Shown here piece by piece: positions 19,501 through 27,235 of a stretch of 64,000 nucleotides of DNA. Numbering within the stretch: position 1 is the stretch's first letter; every line of letters begins with the position of its first letter. Both the position numbers and the translations under genes were made by a program. The notes below the pieces were generated by a model. That model ran no database searches, was not told where the DNA came from, and saw nothing but the letters and a program-made list of their open reading frames with translations. Location of the stretch: NCBI GenBank assembly GCA_039989895.1, contig JBDXGY010000006.1, positions 744,001-808,000 of the forward strand. The letters run 5' to 3'. The DNA is from Hyphomicrobiales bacterium (GTDB lineage Bacteria; Pseudomonadota; Alphaproteobacteria; Rhizobiales; JACESI01).

Positions 19501-19975
19501 TATCCAATATGCCCTTATCAATTGGTCCACCCCGACCACCACTTAAGCAGATAATACCTTGATTTAGATCGCGCAGCATATCAGGCGTGATATGCGCCTC
19601 TTGTTCACCGTTAGTATCCATATAGCTACGCGATACGAGCGCGACGAGATTTTTATATCCCTCATCATTCATCGCGATTAAAACGATGTTAGAAAATGAC
19701 TGATTGTTCGTGTTGCTAAAGCGGGTTTCATTATCATCAGTATTGGTGATATCTGATAATTTGAGCTGACAACCGATGATAGGCTGGATGCCTTCAGATG
19801 CAGCCTTTTCAGAAAACTCCAAAGCCCCGAAAAGATTGCACGTATCAACCAATCCCAATGCAGGCATATTATGTTTTTTAGTTAGAGAGATAAGTTGTGG
19901 GATTTTCATCCCGCCTTCAAGCAACGAATAGGCGGAATGACATCTTAAATGTATGAATTCCGCATCATTTACCAT
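16508..19975 (-). CDS. dnaE: DNA polymerase III alpha subunit
   Basis: 1155 residues, the normal length for the replicative DnaE1. N-terminal PHP domain begins EFIHLRCHSAYSLLEG; the polymerase catalytic motif PDFDIDF is at residues 416-422 with Asp419 and Asp421 as metal ligands; GPGRGSGAGS lies just before it. The C-terminal third contains the tandem helix-hairpin-helix and OB-fold region (KLAGTIVSKQERNTKTGNRMA). Acts as the polymerizing subunit of the replisome. It is followed by the rpsB leader; upstream is a 268-bp region shared with a divergent gene. Confidence 0.97.
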   Translation of the reverse strand: MVNDAEFIHLRCHSAYSLLEGGMKIPQLISLTKKHNMPALGLVDTCNLFGALEFSEKAASEGIQPIIGCQLKLSDITNTDDNETRFSNTNNQSFSNIVLIAMNDEGYKNLVALVSRSYMDTNGEQEAHITPDMLRDLNQGIICLSGGRGGPIDKGILDNRLEEAKKRAEQLKNIFKDRFYIELQRVDLGEEARREPLIIDIAYEYDIPLVATNEPFFASEEDYEAHDALICISEGAVLQMDDRRRLSSSCYFKTPSQMCELFADIPEAIDNTIEIAKRCHVRSQTCDPILPQFAAEGLSGDEAVKAESKALKEQAIAGLKTRLEVHGCAEGRIEKEYFDRLDFELGVIENMKFPGYFLIVADFIKWAKNEGIPVGPGRGSGAGSVVAWALTITDLDPLQFSLLFERFLNPERISMPDFDIDFCQDRRDEVIRYVQERYGRDHVAQIITFGSLQARAVMRDVGRVLQMPYGQVDRLCKLVPNNPANPVTLAQAVDGEPKLQEARKEEEVVDQLISTSLKLEGLYRHASTHAAGIVIGDRSLEQLVPLYRDPRSDMPVTQFNMKWVEQAGLVKFDFLGLKTLTVLKKAVDLIAKRGVDVDLNALPLDDDKTYEMLAKGESVGVFQLESQGMRKALVGMKPDVFEDIIALVALYRPGPMDNIPVYNDRKHGREKPDFIHPKIEKYLKETQGVIIYQEQVMQIAQELAGYSLGEADMLRRAMGKKIRAEMEAQRTRFVTGSVEGGLKKSKANEIFDLLAKFANYGFNKSHAAAYALVAYQTAYLKANYPVEFIAASMTLDMGNTDKLNDFKREAKRLNIIVEIPNINKSGAEFDVDGNTIFYALSAIKGVGGQAVLDIVAQRPQNGFADLSDFGHRLDPKSINKRTLENLISAGAFDSLVSNRAQVLDALEQIVALAHRRQEEKRSGQNDMFAAVSGPEPVRLKPIQDFDIADKLARELASVGFYLSAHPLDEYQNLLKKLGVKPWLTFEEDVRKGSPVGKLAGTIVSKQERNTKTGNRMAILNISDASGQYEAVCFSETLAKHRDDLEAGSSVILIVAAEDRPEGVNVRIQSVEPLDRAASNFTGALSIFIKETGAIEHLHKQLPVSENGKGGTVSVFVYDETTGREVEIKLNDKYMLTPKLSGALKAMPGVVDVELH

Positions 19976-20243
19976 TAAACTCTCCTAGCAGTCTTTGATA
20001 ACATGACCGACAGCGCCTCAGTGAACTTAATCTATTTAATAAGATGGTCGAGAGACCCAGATGCCTTCAGATTGTTTAATCCACTGAATATGCAAATTGA
20101 AGCACCTAAAGATTTGTGCGCTCACAAGCGTGTGAATAAAATATTTGGCTTGTGATAAGGTGTTACTACTGGGGTATGAGAACATAGTTTAGTGTACAAA
20201 CTCCCAAATTAAATCATATATTAGATCACTGGGAGTGAAGTAA
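19976..20243. other. Divergent intergenic region between dnaE and the FAD-protein gene
   Basis: 268 bp with no gene. It must contain the dnaE promoter (leftward) and the promoter of the rightward cassette. TTGTGA and GTATGA about 17 bases apart near 20150-20180 are a weak rightward candidate. GGGAG at 20231-20235 is the ribosome binding site of the next gene. Confidence 0.4.
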
Positions 20244-21632
20244 TTGGATGATTTTGAAACCGACTATCTTGTTATCGGTGCTGGAGCGACGGCTTTAGCA
20301 TTTGTCGATACGATGCTTGATACGACTGGTGCGCATTTCACGTTGGTTGATAGGCGTGACAAGCCGGGCGGGCATTGGAATGAAGCTTATCCATTTGTGT
20401 CATTACACCAGCCTTCGTCCTATTATGGTGTTGCTTCACGAGAATTGGGCAGCGGAAGAATTGACCGTTTAGGACTCAACAAAGGTTTTGAGGAACTGGC
20501 ATCTGGCTTTGAAGTCGCAAGTTATTTCCATGAAGTCATGCGCGATAAATTCTTAACATCAGGACGTGTTAAATATTTCCCCATGCACGAACACATCGGT
20601 GATGGTGTCATCCGCAATTTGTTAAATGATAAAACAATCACCGTAACAGCGCGCAAAAAATTCGTCGATGCCACCATCTATGAAACCAATATCCCTCTAA
20701 CTCACAGAAGAAAATTTAGTATCTCTAAAGGGGTGCGCTGCATTCCTCCTAACTTTCTACCCAGCAATGCTCATAAACATCGTCATTATACGATTGTGGG
20801 TGCAGGCAAGACGGCAATGGACTCTATTATCTGGTTGAAAGATAACGGCGCAGATTCAGATCAAATAAGCTGGATTATGCCGCGCGATCCGTGGATGATG
20901 AACCGTGCTCTCGCACAACCTCGTGGGGCTTGCTTTTACGAGAGTTATGGCGGCGTAACGCGCCAATTAGAAGCAGGACGGGATGCAATTTCTGTTGATG
21001 ATTTTGCGGAAAGAATGGAAGAAGCAGGCATATGGATGCGTGTTGACCCCAATGTACGCCCTCAAATCATGCATGGCCCAACTGTATCTAAAGCTGAATT
21101 TGCATATCTTCGGCAGATTAAAGACATCATACGCAATGGCCATGTGAAAAGAGTGGAACCTGAAAAGCTCATCTTTGAAAAAGAAACCATTCCAGCAAAA
21201 CCGGATACCTTATATGTTGATTGTACAGCCCGCGCGATCAAGCCTAATAAGCCATGGCCTATCTTTTCAAAAAATCGCATAGATCTACAAATGATCCGGC
21301 TCTATCAACCTACGTTTAGTGTGGCTTTGCTGGCCAAAATTGAGTCAATGTTTGACGACGATGAAACCAAAAATAAGCTTGCTATACCTATGTCCATGAC
21401 CGACACAGTGGAAACTTGGATTGCAGCTCAGATTATCAATTCAACAAACCAATATGCTTGGTCGCAAATACCAGAATTACAGTCTTGGATTAACGTTTGT
21501 AGGCTCGACGGATTTGGGCGGCCTGCACGTGAAGTCGACCCCCATGAACCAAAGGTGATTGAGGTTATGGAGAGAATCCGTGAACTCATGGTGCCAGCAC
21601 TCACAAACATGAAAAAAATTATCGCTGAATAA
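20244..21632 (+). CDS. FAD/NAD(P)-binding monooxygenase-like protein
   Basis: 462 residues. An FAD-binding Rossmann motif IGAGATALAF starts at residue 11, GGHW follows at 42-45, and a second nucleotide-binding motif VGAGKTAMDS lies at 185-194, an arrangement seen in flavin monooxygenases and related pyridine nucleotide-dependent flavoproteins. The classic FMO fingerprint FxGxxxHxxxY is not seen, so the exact subfamily and substrate are unknown. It uses a TTG start: GGGAG lies eight bases upstream and the Rossmann motif follows at once, leaving no room for a later start. It is rightward, opposite to its neighbours, and eight bases ahead of an alpha/beta hydrolase frame. Confidence 0.75.
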   Translation: MDDFETDYLVIGAGATALAFVDTMLDTTGAHFTLVDRRDKPGGHWNEAYPFVSLHQPSSYYGVASRELGSGRIDRLGLNKGFEELASGFEVASYFHEVMRDKFLTSGRVKYFPMHEHIGDGVIRNLLNDKTITVTARKKFVDATIYETNIPLTHRRKFSISKGVRCIPPNFLPSNAHKHRHYTIVGAGKTAMDSIIWLKDNGADSDQISWIMPRDPWMMNRALAQPRGACFYESYGGVTRQLEAGRDAISVDDFAERMEEAGIWMRVDPNVRPQIMHGPTVSKAEFAYLRQIKDIIRNGHVKRVEPEKLIFEKETIPAKPDTLYVDCTARAIKPNKPWPIFSKNRIDLQMIRLYQPTFSVALLAKIESMFDDDETKNKLAIPMSMTDTVETWIAAQIINSTNQYAWSQIPELQSWINVCRLDGFGRPAREVDPHEPKVIEVMERIRELMVPALTNMKKIIAE

Positions 21633-21709
21633 AAAAAGGATTGGCATTCGACACATCATTGCATCGTCTAATGTCATGGATTCACGATATTATAAAAGAA
21701 AGCTGTCAT

Positions 21710-22447
21710 ATGCTTCGAGTTTTCATTCATGGCGTCCCTGATACACCTGCTATGTGGGGGCCGCTTAAAGAACAATTATCTCTGCCTGAAAATGAGATTG
21801 TCACACCAGCCCTGCCCGGTTTTGCTTCTCCGGCGCCTTCTGGTTTTTCCAGCACAAAAGAAGCCTATATCGAATGGTTGATAAATGTGCTTGAGGCAGC
21901 TGCAGAGCGAAATAATGGCCCCATAGATCTGGTCGGTCACGATTGGGGGGCGATATTGTGCCTGCGTGCAATTCATCTGCGCCCTGACCTTATTCGCACA
22001 TGGGCCGTTACGAATGCTGTTCTATTACCTGAAATTGGTTGGCACTCGCTGGCGCGCATTTGGCAAACGCCAATTAAGGGCGAATTGTTCATGCTCTATT
22101 TCAACCAAAAACGTCTTAAAAAAGTTCTGCTCAGTTCTGGTATGCCACTCGATATTGCAAACATCGAGGTTCCTCATTTTAACCGGCATATGAAAAGCTC
22201 TATCCTCAAACTCTATAGATCAGCTCTTAAGATGCACAATGAATGGGGTGGTGACTTATCAGGTCTTCCAAAGCATGGCCTGGTATTTTGGGGAGAAAAG
22301 GATGCATTTGTGCCATTAAAGTTCGGCAAGCAGTTTTGCGACAAATGGTCAGTTCCCCTACACATAGAACCCAATACGGGTCATTGGGCTATTTGTGAAC
22401 GCCCACAAGTGTTTGCAGAAAAATTGAAACGTCATTGGGGTGAATAA
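21710..22447 (+). CDS. Alpha/beta hydrolase of the epoxide hydrolase / haloalkane dehalogenase type
   Basis: 245 residues from MLRVFIHGVPDTPAMW. The nucleophile elbow reads VGHDWGA with Asp78 in place of Ser, which places it with epoxide hydrolases and haloalkane dehalogenases rather than esterases. Asp198 (GEKDAF) and His225 (NTGHW) complete the likely triad. HGVP near the N-terminus is the usual oxyanion motif. The frame stays open 23 codons upstream, but the ATG at 21710 gives the family's normal N-terminus. It very likely shares a transcript with the preceding flavoprotein; joint oxidation and hydrolysis of an organic compound is inference. Confidence 0.8.
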   Translation: MLRVFIHGVPDTPAMWGPLKEQLSLPENEIVTPALPGFASPAPSGFSSTKEAYIEWLINVLEAAAERNNGPIDLVGHDWGAILCLRAIHLRPDLIRTWAVTNAVLLPEIGWHSLARIWQTPIKGELFMLYFNQKRLKKVLLSSGMPLDIANIEVPHFNRHMKSSILKLYRSALKMHNEWGGDLSGLPKHGLVFWGEKDAFVPLKFGKQFCDKWSVPLHIEPNTGHWAICERPQVFAEKLKRHWGE

Positions 22448-22493
22448 TCCCAAATGCCATAAGTGACTTTGAGCATTCTTAGCCTCTAAGACC

Positions 22494-22589
22494 TTATGTT
22501 AGTTTAATAAATGCGTCTGCCCAATAAGTAGAGGCAAGGAAGAATGCAGCGAGAGAAATGAGAGCGGCGAAATCACGAATAAGTAACAT
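22494..22589 (-). CDS. 31-residue hydrophobic peptide
   Basis: A small frame, MLLIRDFAALISLAAFFLAS followed by TYWADAFIKLT and a stop. It has one predicted membrane helix with a charged RD near the N-terminus and a Trp-Ala-Asp near the C-terminus. AAAAGGAAATACCC precedes the ATG, giving a good ribosome binding site. It lies 95 bp downstream of lolD on the same strand. I do not recognise a named family; small single-helix proteins of this form are common but rarely annotated. The helix and ribosome binding site make a real gene more likely than chance. Confidence 0.55.
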   Translation of the reverse strand: MLLIRDFAALISLAAFFLASTYWADAFIKLT

Positions 22590-22631
22590 TGGGTATTTCC
22601 TTTTGTTGTTCAGCTCAGTATGTTCTTGTTT

Positions 22632-22670
22632 TGTTCTATTGTCAATACCCCGACAATTACCATTAGAACA
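22632..22670 (-). other. Bulged hairpin between lolD and the small peptide gene
   Basis: TGTTCT/AGAACA and ATTGTC/GACAAT form a two-part stem with a one-sided 7-nt bulge. No T-run follows on either strand, so it is not a standard terminator; it may be part of the leader of the small peptide gene or a processing site. Confidence 0.4.
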
Positions 22671-22684
22671 GGGTTAGCAAATCT

Positions 22685-23416
22685 TTAAAATTCGACTATT
22701 TTACCGTCACGCAATGTCACGCGTCGGTCCATTTTAGCTGCCAACTCCATATTGTGAGTCGCAACCAAAGCGCCAAGGCCGCTACCGCGAACAATACCCA
22801 TAAGAGCCTCAAAAACGTGGGATGCTGTATCAGGATCGAGGTTGCCAGTCGGCTCATCAGCAAGCAACACGCGTGGTCCATTAATCACAGCGCGGGCGAT
22901 AGCAACACGCTGCTGTTCACCACCTGACAATTCTGTCGGTCGATGCGTCGACCGATGATCAATATTGAGATATTCCATAACTTGTAGAGCCCTCACCTGA
23001 GCTTTTTCTGTCGACATGCCACGAATCATTTGTGGTAGCACCAAATTTTCTAATGCATCAAATTCTGGCAAAAGATGATGGAATTGATAGACAAAGCCAA
23101 TTTCCAATCGCCGTAGCAATGTACGGGTTTCATCATTTGCTTTACCGCAAGAACGACCAGCAATATAAACCTCGCCAGCGTCTGGTTTCTCTAACAAGCC
23201 TGCTATCTGCAGCAATGTTGATTTACCTGCACCTGAAGGAGCAACCAACGCCACCATTTCACCGTCACCGATGGTCAAATTAGCGCCATCGAGAACGGTC
23301 AACTCACCGTCGAGTTGTTTAAAACGACGCTCAACATCGACCAAAGCCAGTGGCGCCGCAGGACTTGTGGCTGTCCCCGTCTCATCCAAATTATTGGCAC
23401 GTACTGTACTATTCAT
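22685..23416 (-). CDS. lolD: Lipoprotein-releasing ABC transporter ATP-binding protein LolD
   Basis: About 243 residues from MNSTVRANN. ATPase of the Lol system that extracts outer-membrane lipoproteins from the inner membrane. Walker [10 protein letters not shown], the signature [14 protein letters not shown] and Walker [13 protein letters not shown] are all present. The ATG at 23416 has GAGG nine bases upstream and overlaps the permease stop by 8 nt, so the two are translationally coupled. Confidence 0.93.
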   Translation of the reverse strand: MNSTVRANNLDETGTATSPAAPLALVDVERRFKQLDGELTVLDGANLTIGDGEMVALVAPSGAGKSTLLQIAGLLEKPDAGEVYIAGRSCGKANDETRTLLRRLEIGFVYQFHHLLPEFDALENLVLPQMIRGMSTEKAQVRALQVMEYLNIDHRSTHRPTELSGGEQQRVAIARAVINGPRVLLADEPTGNLDPDTASHVFEALMGIVRGSGLGALVATHNMELAAKMDRRVTLRDGKIVEF

Positions 23417-24680
23417 AGCGAAGAGCCTCAACTGGGTCTAAACGGGCAGCCCGCCACGCAGGATAAAGTGTTGCAAGGAATGAGAGCACAAGTGCCATAA
23501 TGACAACAGAAATAACCTCACCCATATCAATATCAGACGGCAACTCGCTTAAAAAATAATGCTCCGGTGGAAAGATCGTAGTTTGCGTCAATTCGGAAAT
23601 AAATTGTCTGATTGGTTCGATGTTATCGGCGATAAGAATACCAACACAAAAGCCTGCAAGTGTTCCAAGCGTTCCAATTGCTGCGCCAGTGATGAGGAAA
23701 ATCCGTAAGATTGAACCACGGCTTGCCCCCATGGTTCGCAAGATTGCAATATCTCGGCCTTTGTCTTTTACCAGCATCGTAAGGCCAGAAATGATGTTCA
23801 AGGCTGCAACAAGAATAATCAAGGTCAAGATGATGAACATCACATTACGCTCAACTTCTAGCGCAGAAAAGAAGGTTTGATTGCGCTGCCGCCAATCCGA
23901 GACCAAGGCTGTGCGATTAATGGCCTCTTCAATTTTTGGGCGCAAAATATCGACTAAATCAGGATTTGTCGTAAACACCTCAATAGCATCGACCTTACCC
24001 TCTTTATTGAAGAAGGCTTGAGATTCTAAAAGTGGCATCACCAGTAACGCCGCATCATATTCCGACATACCTATTTCGAAAATAGCCTTAACTGGATATG
24101 CTTTCACCCGTGGCGTAACCCCAAAAGCGGTGACATTACCACGCGGCGCAATCAAAGTGACATTGTCGCCCAATGAAACACCAAGCTTGAGTGCAAGGCG
24201 TGAACCAAGGGCAATACCTTTAGATGTGTCAAAACTTTCAAATGTGCCCAATTGAACATTATTGATAAGTGAATCAATCCGGTTGATTTCTTTCTCGCGC
24301 AATCCACGCACCAATGTGCCCGTTGGCTCACGCGCCCCAGCTGCTAACACTTGCCCTTCAAGAAAAGGCACGGCTCGCACAACATTGCCAACACCCTCAA
24401 TACGTCTAGCAATTGCATCAAAATCCTCAAAGTTTGCTCCATCCATAGGCTGGACAATAAAGTGCCCATTGATGCCCAAAATCCGGTCAAGCAGCTCTGT
24501 CCTAAAGCCATTCATCACAGACATAACGATGATCAGTGTTGCAACACCTAAAAGAATTCCAAGAAAAGAAAGCCCCGCAATAAAGGAAATAAAAGTTTCT
24601 TTACGTCGCGACCTCAAATAACGACTAGCAATCAGCCATTCAAATTTTGAAAATGCACGTGTTTTAACCGGAAGATCCAT
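23409..24680 (-). CDS. lolC: Lipoprotein-releasing ABC transporter permease, LolC/LolE family
   Basis: 423 residues with one N-terminal and three C-terminal membrane segments around a large periplasmic domain (about 50-270), the LolC/LolE plan. N-terminal [18 protein letters not shown] and C-terminal [19 protein letters not shown] are typical; the PVEALRYE end matches the FtsX-like permease family. Only one permease gene is visible here, so LolC and LolE roles are probably filled by one protein (LolF-like homodimer), as inferred for many non-gamma proteobacteria. Confidence 0.9.
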   Translation of the reverse strand: MDLPVKTRAFSKFEWLIASRYLRSRRKETFISFIAGLSFLGILLGVATLIIVMSVMNGFRTELLDRILGINGHFIVQPMDGANFEDFDAIARRIEGVGNVVRAVPFLEGQVLAAGAREPTGTLVRGLREKEINRIDSLINNVQLGTFESFDTSKGIALGSRLALKLGVSLGDNVTLIAPRGNVTAFGVTPRVKAYPVKAIFEIGMSEYDAALLVMPLLESQAFFNKEGKVDAIEVFTTNPDLVDILRPKIEEAINRTALVSDWRQRNQTFFSALEVERNVMFIILTLIILVAALNIISGLTMLVKDKGRDIAILRTMGASRGSILRIFLITGAAIGTLGTLAGFCVGILIADNIEPIRQFISELTQTTIFPPEHYFLSELPSDIDMGEVISVVIMALVLSFLATLYPAWRAARLDPVEALRYE

Positions 24681-24726
24681 AAACCTATCCTACTTTGGCG
24701 CCCCGCCAATCCCCATTCATGCCTAC

Positions 24727-26055
24727 TCAAGCTGTTAGTTTGTTGAGCACAGCTTCAATAGTCAGTGTTTCCCGTTCACCTGTTGCCCGATTCTTTAATT
24801 CTACTACACCATCCTTCAGGCCACGAGGTCCTACGATAATCTGCTGCGGCAATCCAATTAGATCCATTGTAGCAAATTTAGCACCCGCACGTGTATCTGT
24901 ATCATCATAGAGCACATCTTTGCCCACTTTGATAAGGGTATTATAGAGTTGCTCACAAGCAGGGTCAGTAGCATCATCACTTGGTTTCATATTGATAAGG
25001 CCAATATCAAAGGGCGCGATACCCTGTGGCCATATGATGCCATCGTCATCATGGCTTGACTCAATAATACCGCCCACAAGGCGAGATGGGCCAATACCAT
25101 AAGACCCCATATGGACAGGTTTTTCCACGCCATCAGAACCCATAACTGTTGCACCCATAGCTTCAGAATATTTAGTACCGAAATAGAAGATATGGCCTAC
25201 TTCAATACCGCGTGTACTCACACGATTTTCTTCGCTGATGGCCTCATAAGCCTGTTCATCATGCATTTCTTCATCCGCGGCATAATCAGCAGTCCATGCG
25301 TCAAAAATGCCCTGCATAACAGCGGGATCTTGGAAATCCACGTCTTCAGGTGGTGCTTCACGCTCAAGGTGTGACTTATGGCAAAAAACATTACTCTCGC
25401 CCGTATTAGCTAAAACAATAAACTCATGACTGAGATCACCACCAATCGGTCCTGTATCGGCCTTCATAGGAATTGCTTGCAATCCGAGGCGATTAAAGGT
25501 GCGCAAATAGGCTGCAAACATACGCTGATAAGAGAGCTTTGCTGTCTCATAATCTGCATCAAAAGAGTAAGCATCCTTCATAAGAAACTCTCGCCCGCGC
25601 ATCACACCAAAACGGGGGCGCACCTCATCACGAAATTTCCATTGAATATGGTATAGATTAAGCGGCAAGCTTTTATAAGAACGCACATAGCTGCGGAAGA
25701 TATCAGTCACCATTTCTTCATTGGTGGGACCAAAAAGCATCTCGCGATCTTGGCGATCCTGAATGCGTAGCATTTCCTTGCCATATGCATCATAACGGCC
25801 ACTTTCACGCCACAGATCAGCTGATTGAATGGTAGGCATGAGAATCTCAACTGCACCAGCTCTGTTCATTTCTTCACGCACGATAGCGTTGATTTTCTCC
25901 AACACCTTCAAACCCAATGGCAACCACGTATAAATACCGGCGGCTTGCTGACGTACCATTCCAGCACGCAGCATAAGCTGATGAGATATAATCTCCGCTT
26001 CTTTGGGTGTTTCTTTGATAATAGGAAGGAAATATTGTGAAAGCCGCATGGCCAT
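24727..26055 (-). CDS. proS: Prolyl-tRNA synthetase, short type
   Basis: 442 residues, the short form without the ~180-residue editing insertion of E. coli ProRS, common in alphaproteobacteria. Class II synthetase: motif 2 region [21 protein letters not shown] and motif 3 region [16 protein letters not shown] are clear; the C-terminal anticodon-binding domain includes [19 protein letters not shown]. Start is Met1 or Met3. The 486-bp region upstream carries a minus-strand terminator-like hairpin. Confidence 0.95.
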   Translation of the reverse strand: MAMRLSQYFLPIIKETPKEAEIISHQLMLRAGMVRQQAAGIYTWLPLGLKVLEKINAIVREEMNRAGAVEILMPTIQSADLWRESGRYDAYGKEMLRIQDRQDREMLFGPTNEEMVTDIFRSYVRSYKSLPLNLYHIQWKFRDEVRPRFGVMRGREFLMKDAYSFDADYETAKLSYQRMFAAYLRTFNRLGLQAIPMKADTGPIGGDLSHEFIVLANTGESNVFCHKSHLEREAPPEDVDFQDPAVMQGIFDAWTADYAADEEMHDEQAYEAISEENRVSTRGIEVGHIFYFGTKYSEAMGATVMGSDGVEKPVHMGSYGIGPSRLVGGIIESSHDDDGIIWPQGIAPFDIGLINMKPSDDATDPACEQLYNTLIKVGKDVLYDDTDTRAGAKFATMDLIGLPQQIIVGPRGLKDGVVELKNRATGERETLTIEAVLNKLTA

Positions 26056-26191
26056 AGTCCTATGTTCTTACTTCATACAGATATCAGTTATCTGTAGAAT
26101 TGCTCGCAAGCTAGCAAAAAATTACATGACTCAAAAAAATATGCTCAGAAAATGCTGATTATGCGCAACTAATTGATATAATAATAAAAAG

Positions 26192-26252
26192 AAAAAAGCG
26201 ACGCCGCGCACCGACTATCCCATTAAATTATAAGATTAAGGGCGCAGCATCA
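26192..26252 (-). terminator. Terminator-like hairpin upstream of proS
   Basis: On the minus strand GATGCTGCGC (26251-26242) pairs with GCGCGGCGTC (26209-26200) using two G-U pairs and a 32-nt loop, followed by GCTTTTTTCTTTTT. The G-U pairs are A-C mismatches on the plus strand, so the structure acts on minus-strand RNA. It may end the nuo...DUF1467 transcript, end a small RNA, or act in the proS leader. Confidence 0.6.
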
Positions 26253-26289
26253 ATAGACTTTAAACCATAAGCCTCAATGCAGTAATATT

Positions 26290-26503
26290 TTTTATACTAT
26301 ACAGGTGACAAGTGCCTGTAGGTTGTATATGTTTTTCTTTAATGAGAATAGAGAGTGGATTTCACCATTCCATTATGAGCATTCTGAAGTCTTGGGAGGG
26401 ACTGTTTTCCGGCGCGTCATTGTCACGCTGCACCAATTAAATTGGAATGGAATAGCAGATAGCTGAACCTATAAACACAGGACCTTATGGTCCTGTTTTT
26501 TTT
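26290..26503 (+). ncRNA. Candidate structured noncoding RNA with its own terminator
   Basis: The plus-strand terminator at 26477-26503 has no gene to serve: the nearest plus-strand gene upstream ends at 22447. Before it, CCATTCCA (26365-26372) and TGGAATGG (26443-26450) pair perfectly and enclose two small hairpins, AGTC/GACT with loop TTGGGAGG (388-403) and GCGT/ACGC (414-428), giving a three-way-junction-like fold. TACAGG/CCTGTA forms another hairpin around 26300-26320. TATACTAT near 26295 could be a -10 element. The 5' end is a guess. No known RNA family was recognised. Confidence 0.45.
26477..26503 (+). terminator. Intrinsic terminator, plus strand
   Basis: ACAGGACC, loop TTAT, GGTCCTGT, then a run of eight T on the plus strand. 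On the minus strand the following sequence is TGTTTAT, much weaker, so it is chiefly a plus-strand terminator. Confidence 0.85.
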
Positions 26504-26541
26504 GGCTAGCACCCTCATAAAAATAGGAATAACGAGAAAGC

Positions 26542-26814
26542 TTACAACTGCTCAAAAGTTGGCAAAAATGGAACATCTTTAATCGTGATGCCAAAACCAA
26601 CAACCACCAAATAGATCACGGCTAGAATAACTGCAGAGACCAATGTAGTGATCAGCATCTTTTTCAAAATCATTGGTTGAACAGGTGCACTCGATACAGT
26701 GCCAAGCGTCACATCATTATCTTCATCTTGAGTGCGCACGCCAATAGGCAGCACGGTAAAAAAAACCAACCACCACAAAATGAAATAAAAGGCAAAAACG
26801 GTAATTACAGCCAT
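26542..26814 (-). CDS. DUF1467 family small membrane protein
   Basis: 90 residues, two predicted membrane helices (about 5-25 and 52-74) joined by a polar loop with QDEDNDVTLG. The IxWWLVFFTVLPIGVRTQ N-terminus is typical of DUF1467, a family found in alphaproteobacteria, often beside mce and proS as here. Function is unknown. It starts 2 bp after the mce stop, so it is probably co-transcribed with rnj and mce. Confidence 0.8.
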   Translation of the reverse strand: MAVITVFAFYFILWWLVFFTVLPIGVRTQDEDNDVTLGTVSSAPVQPMILKKMLITTLVSAVILAVIYLVVVGFGITIKDVPFLPTFEQL

Positions 26815-26816
26815 TA

Positions 26817-27221
26817 CTATACTTCCTCAAGCTCAATGAGAGAGCCTTGGAAATCTTTAGGATGGAGAAACAAAACAGGGTTTCCATGCGCTCCGATTTT
26901 AGGCTCACCATCCCCAAGCACACGAGCGCCTTGATTGATAAGGCGTTCACGTGCGGCAATAATGTCATCGACTTCATAGCATATGTGATGAATCCCACCA
27001 GTGGGGTTCTTCTCAAGAAAACCAGCGATCGGAGAATCATCGCCAATCGGATATAAAAACTCAATTTTTGTATTGGGTAATTCAACAAATACAACCCGCA
27101 CACCATGCTCAGGCAAGTCTTGCGGTTTTGTTATATTCGCACCTAATGCATTTTCATATTGTGCACAGGCTGCTGTCAGATCAGGCACCGCAATTGCCAC
27201 ATGATTTAAACGACCAATCAT
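26817..27221 (-). CDS. mce: Methylmalonyl-CoA epimerase
   Basis: 134 residues from MIGRLNHVAIAVPDL. Vicinal oxygen chelate (glyoxalase-like) fold; interconverts (2R)- and (2S)-methylmalonyl-CoA so that propionyl-CoA carbon can enter the TCA cycle as succinyl-CoA. The HVAIAVPDL, GGIHHICYEVDD and GSLIELEEV motifs carry the expected metal ligands His, His and Glu. The upstream in-frame start at 27281 would overlap rnj and adds residues absent from the family. No mutase gene is in the window. Confidence 0.92.
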   Translation of the reverse strand: MIGRLNHVAIAVPDLTAACAQYENALGANITKPQDLPEHGVRVVFVELPNTKIEFLYPIGDDSPIAGFLEKNPTGGIHHICYEVDDIIAARERLINQGARVLGDGEPKIGAHGNPVLFLHPKDFQGSLIELEEV

Positions 27222-27235
27222 AACAATTTTCCACT

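Larger units (their letters stand above)
26056..26541. other. 486-bp gene-free region with RNA-like structures
   Basis: No convincing protein frame on either strand. It holds a minus-strand hairpin with T-run (26192-26252), a plus-strand hairpin near 26298-26318, a long-range 8-bp stem (26365-26372 with 26443-26450) and a plus-strand intrinsic terminator (26477-26503). See the separate entries. Confidence 0.6.

Noticed and set aside
26192-26252. T-box riboswitch for proS
   Set aside because: No specifier loop or T-box sequence is visible, and T-boxes are not expected in alphaproteobacteria.
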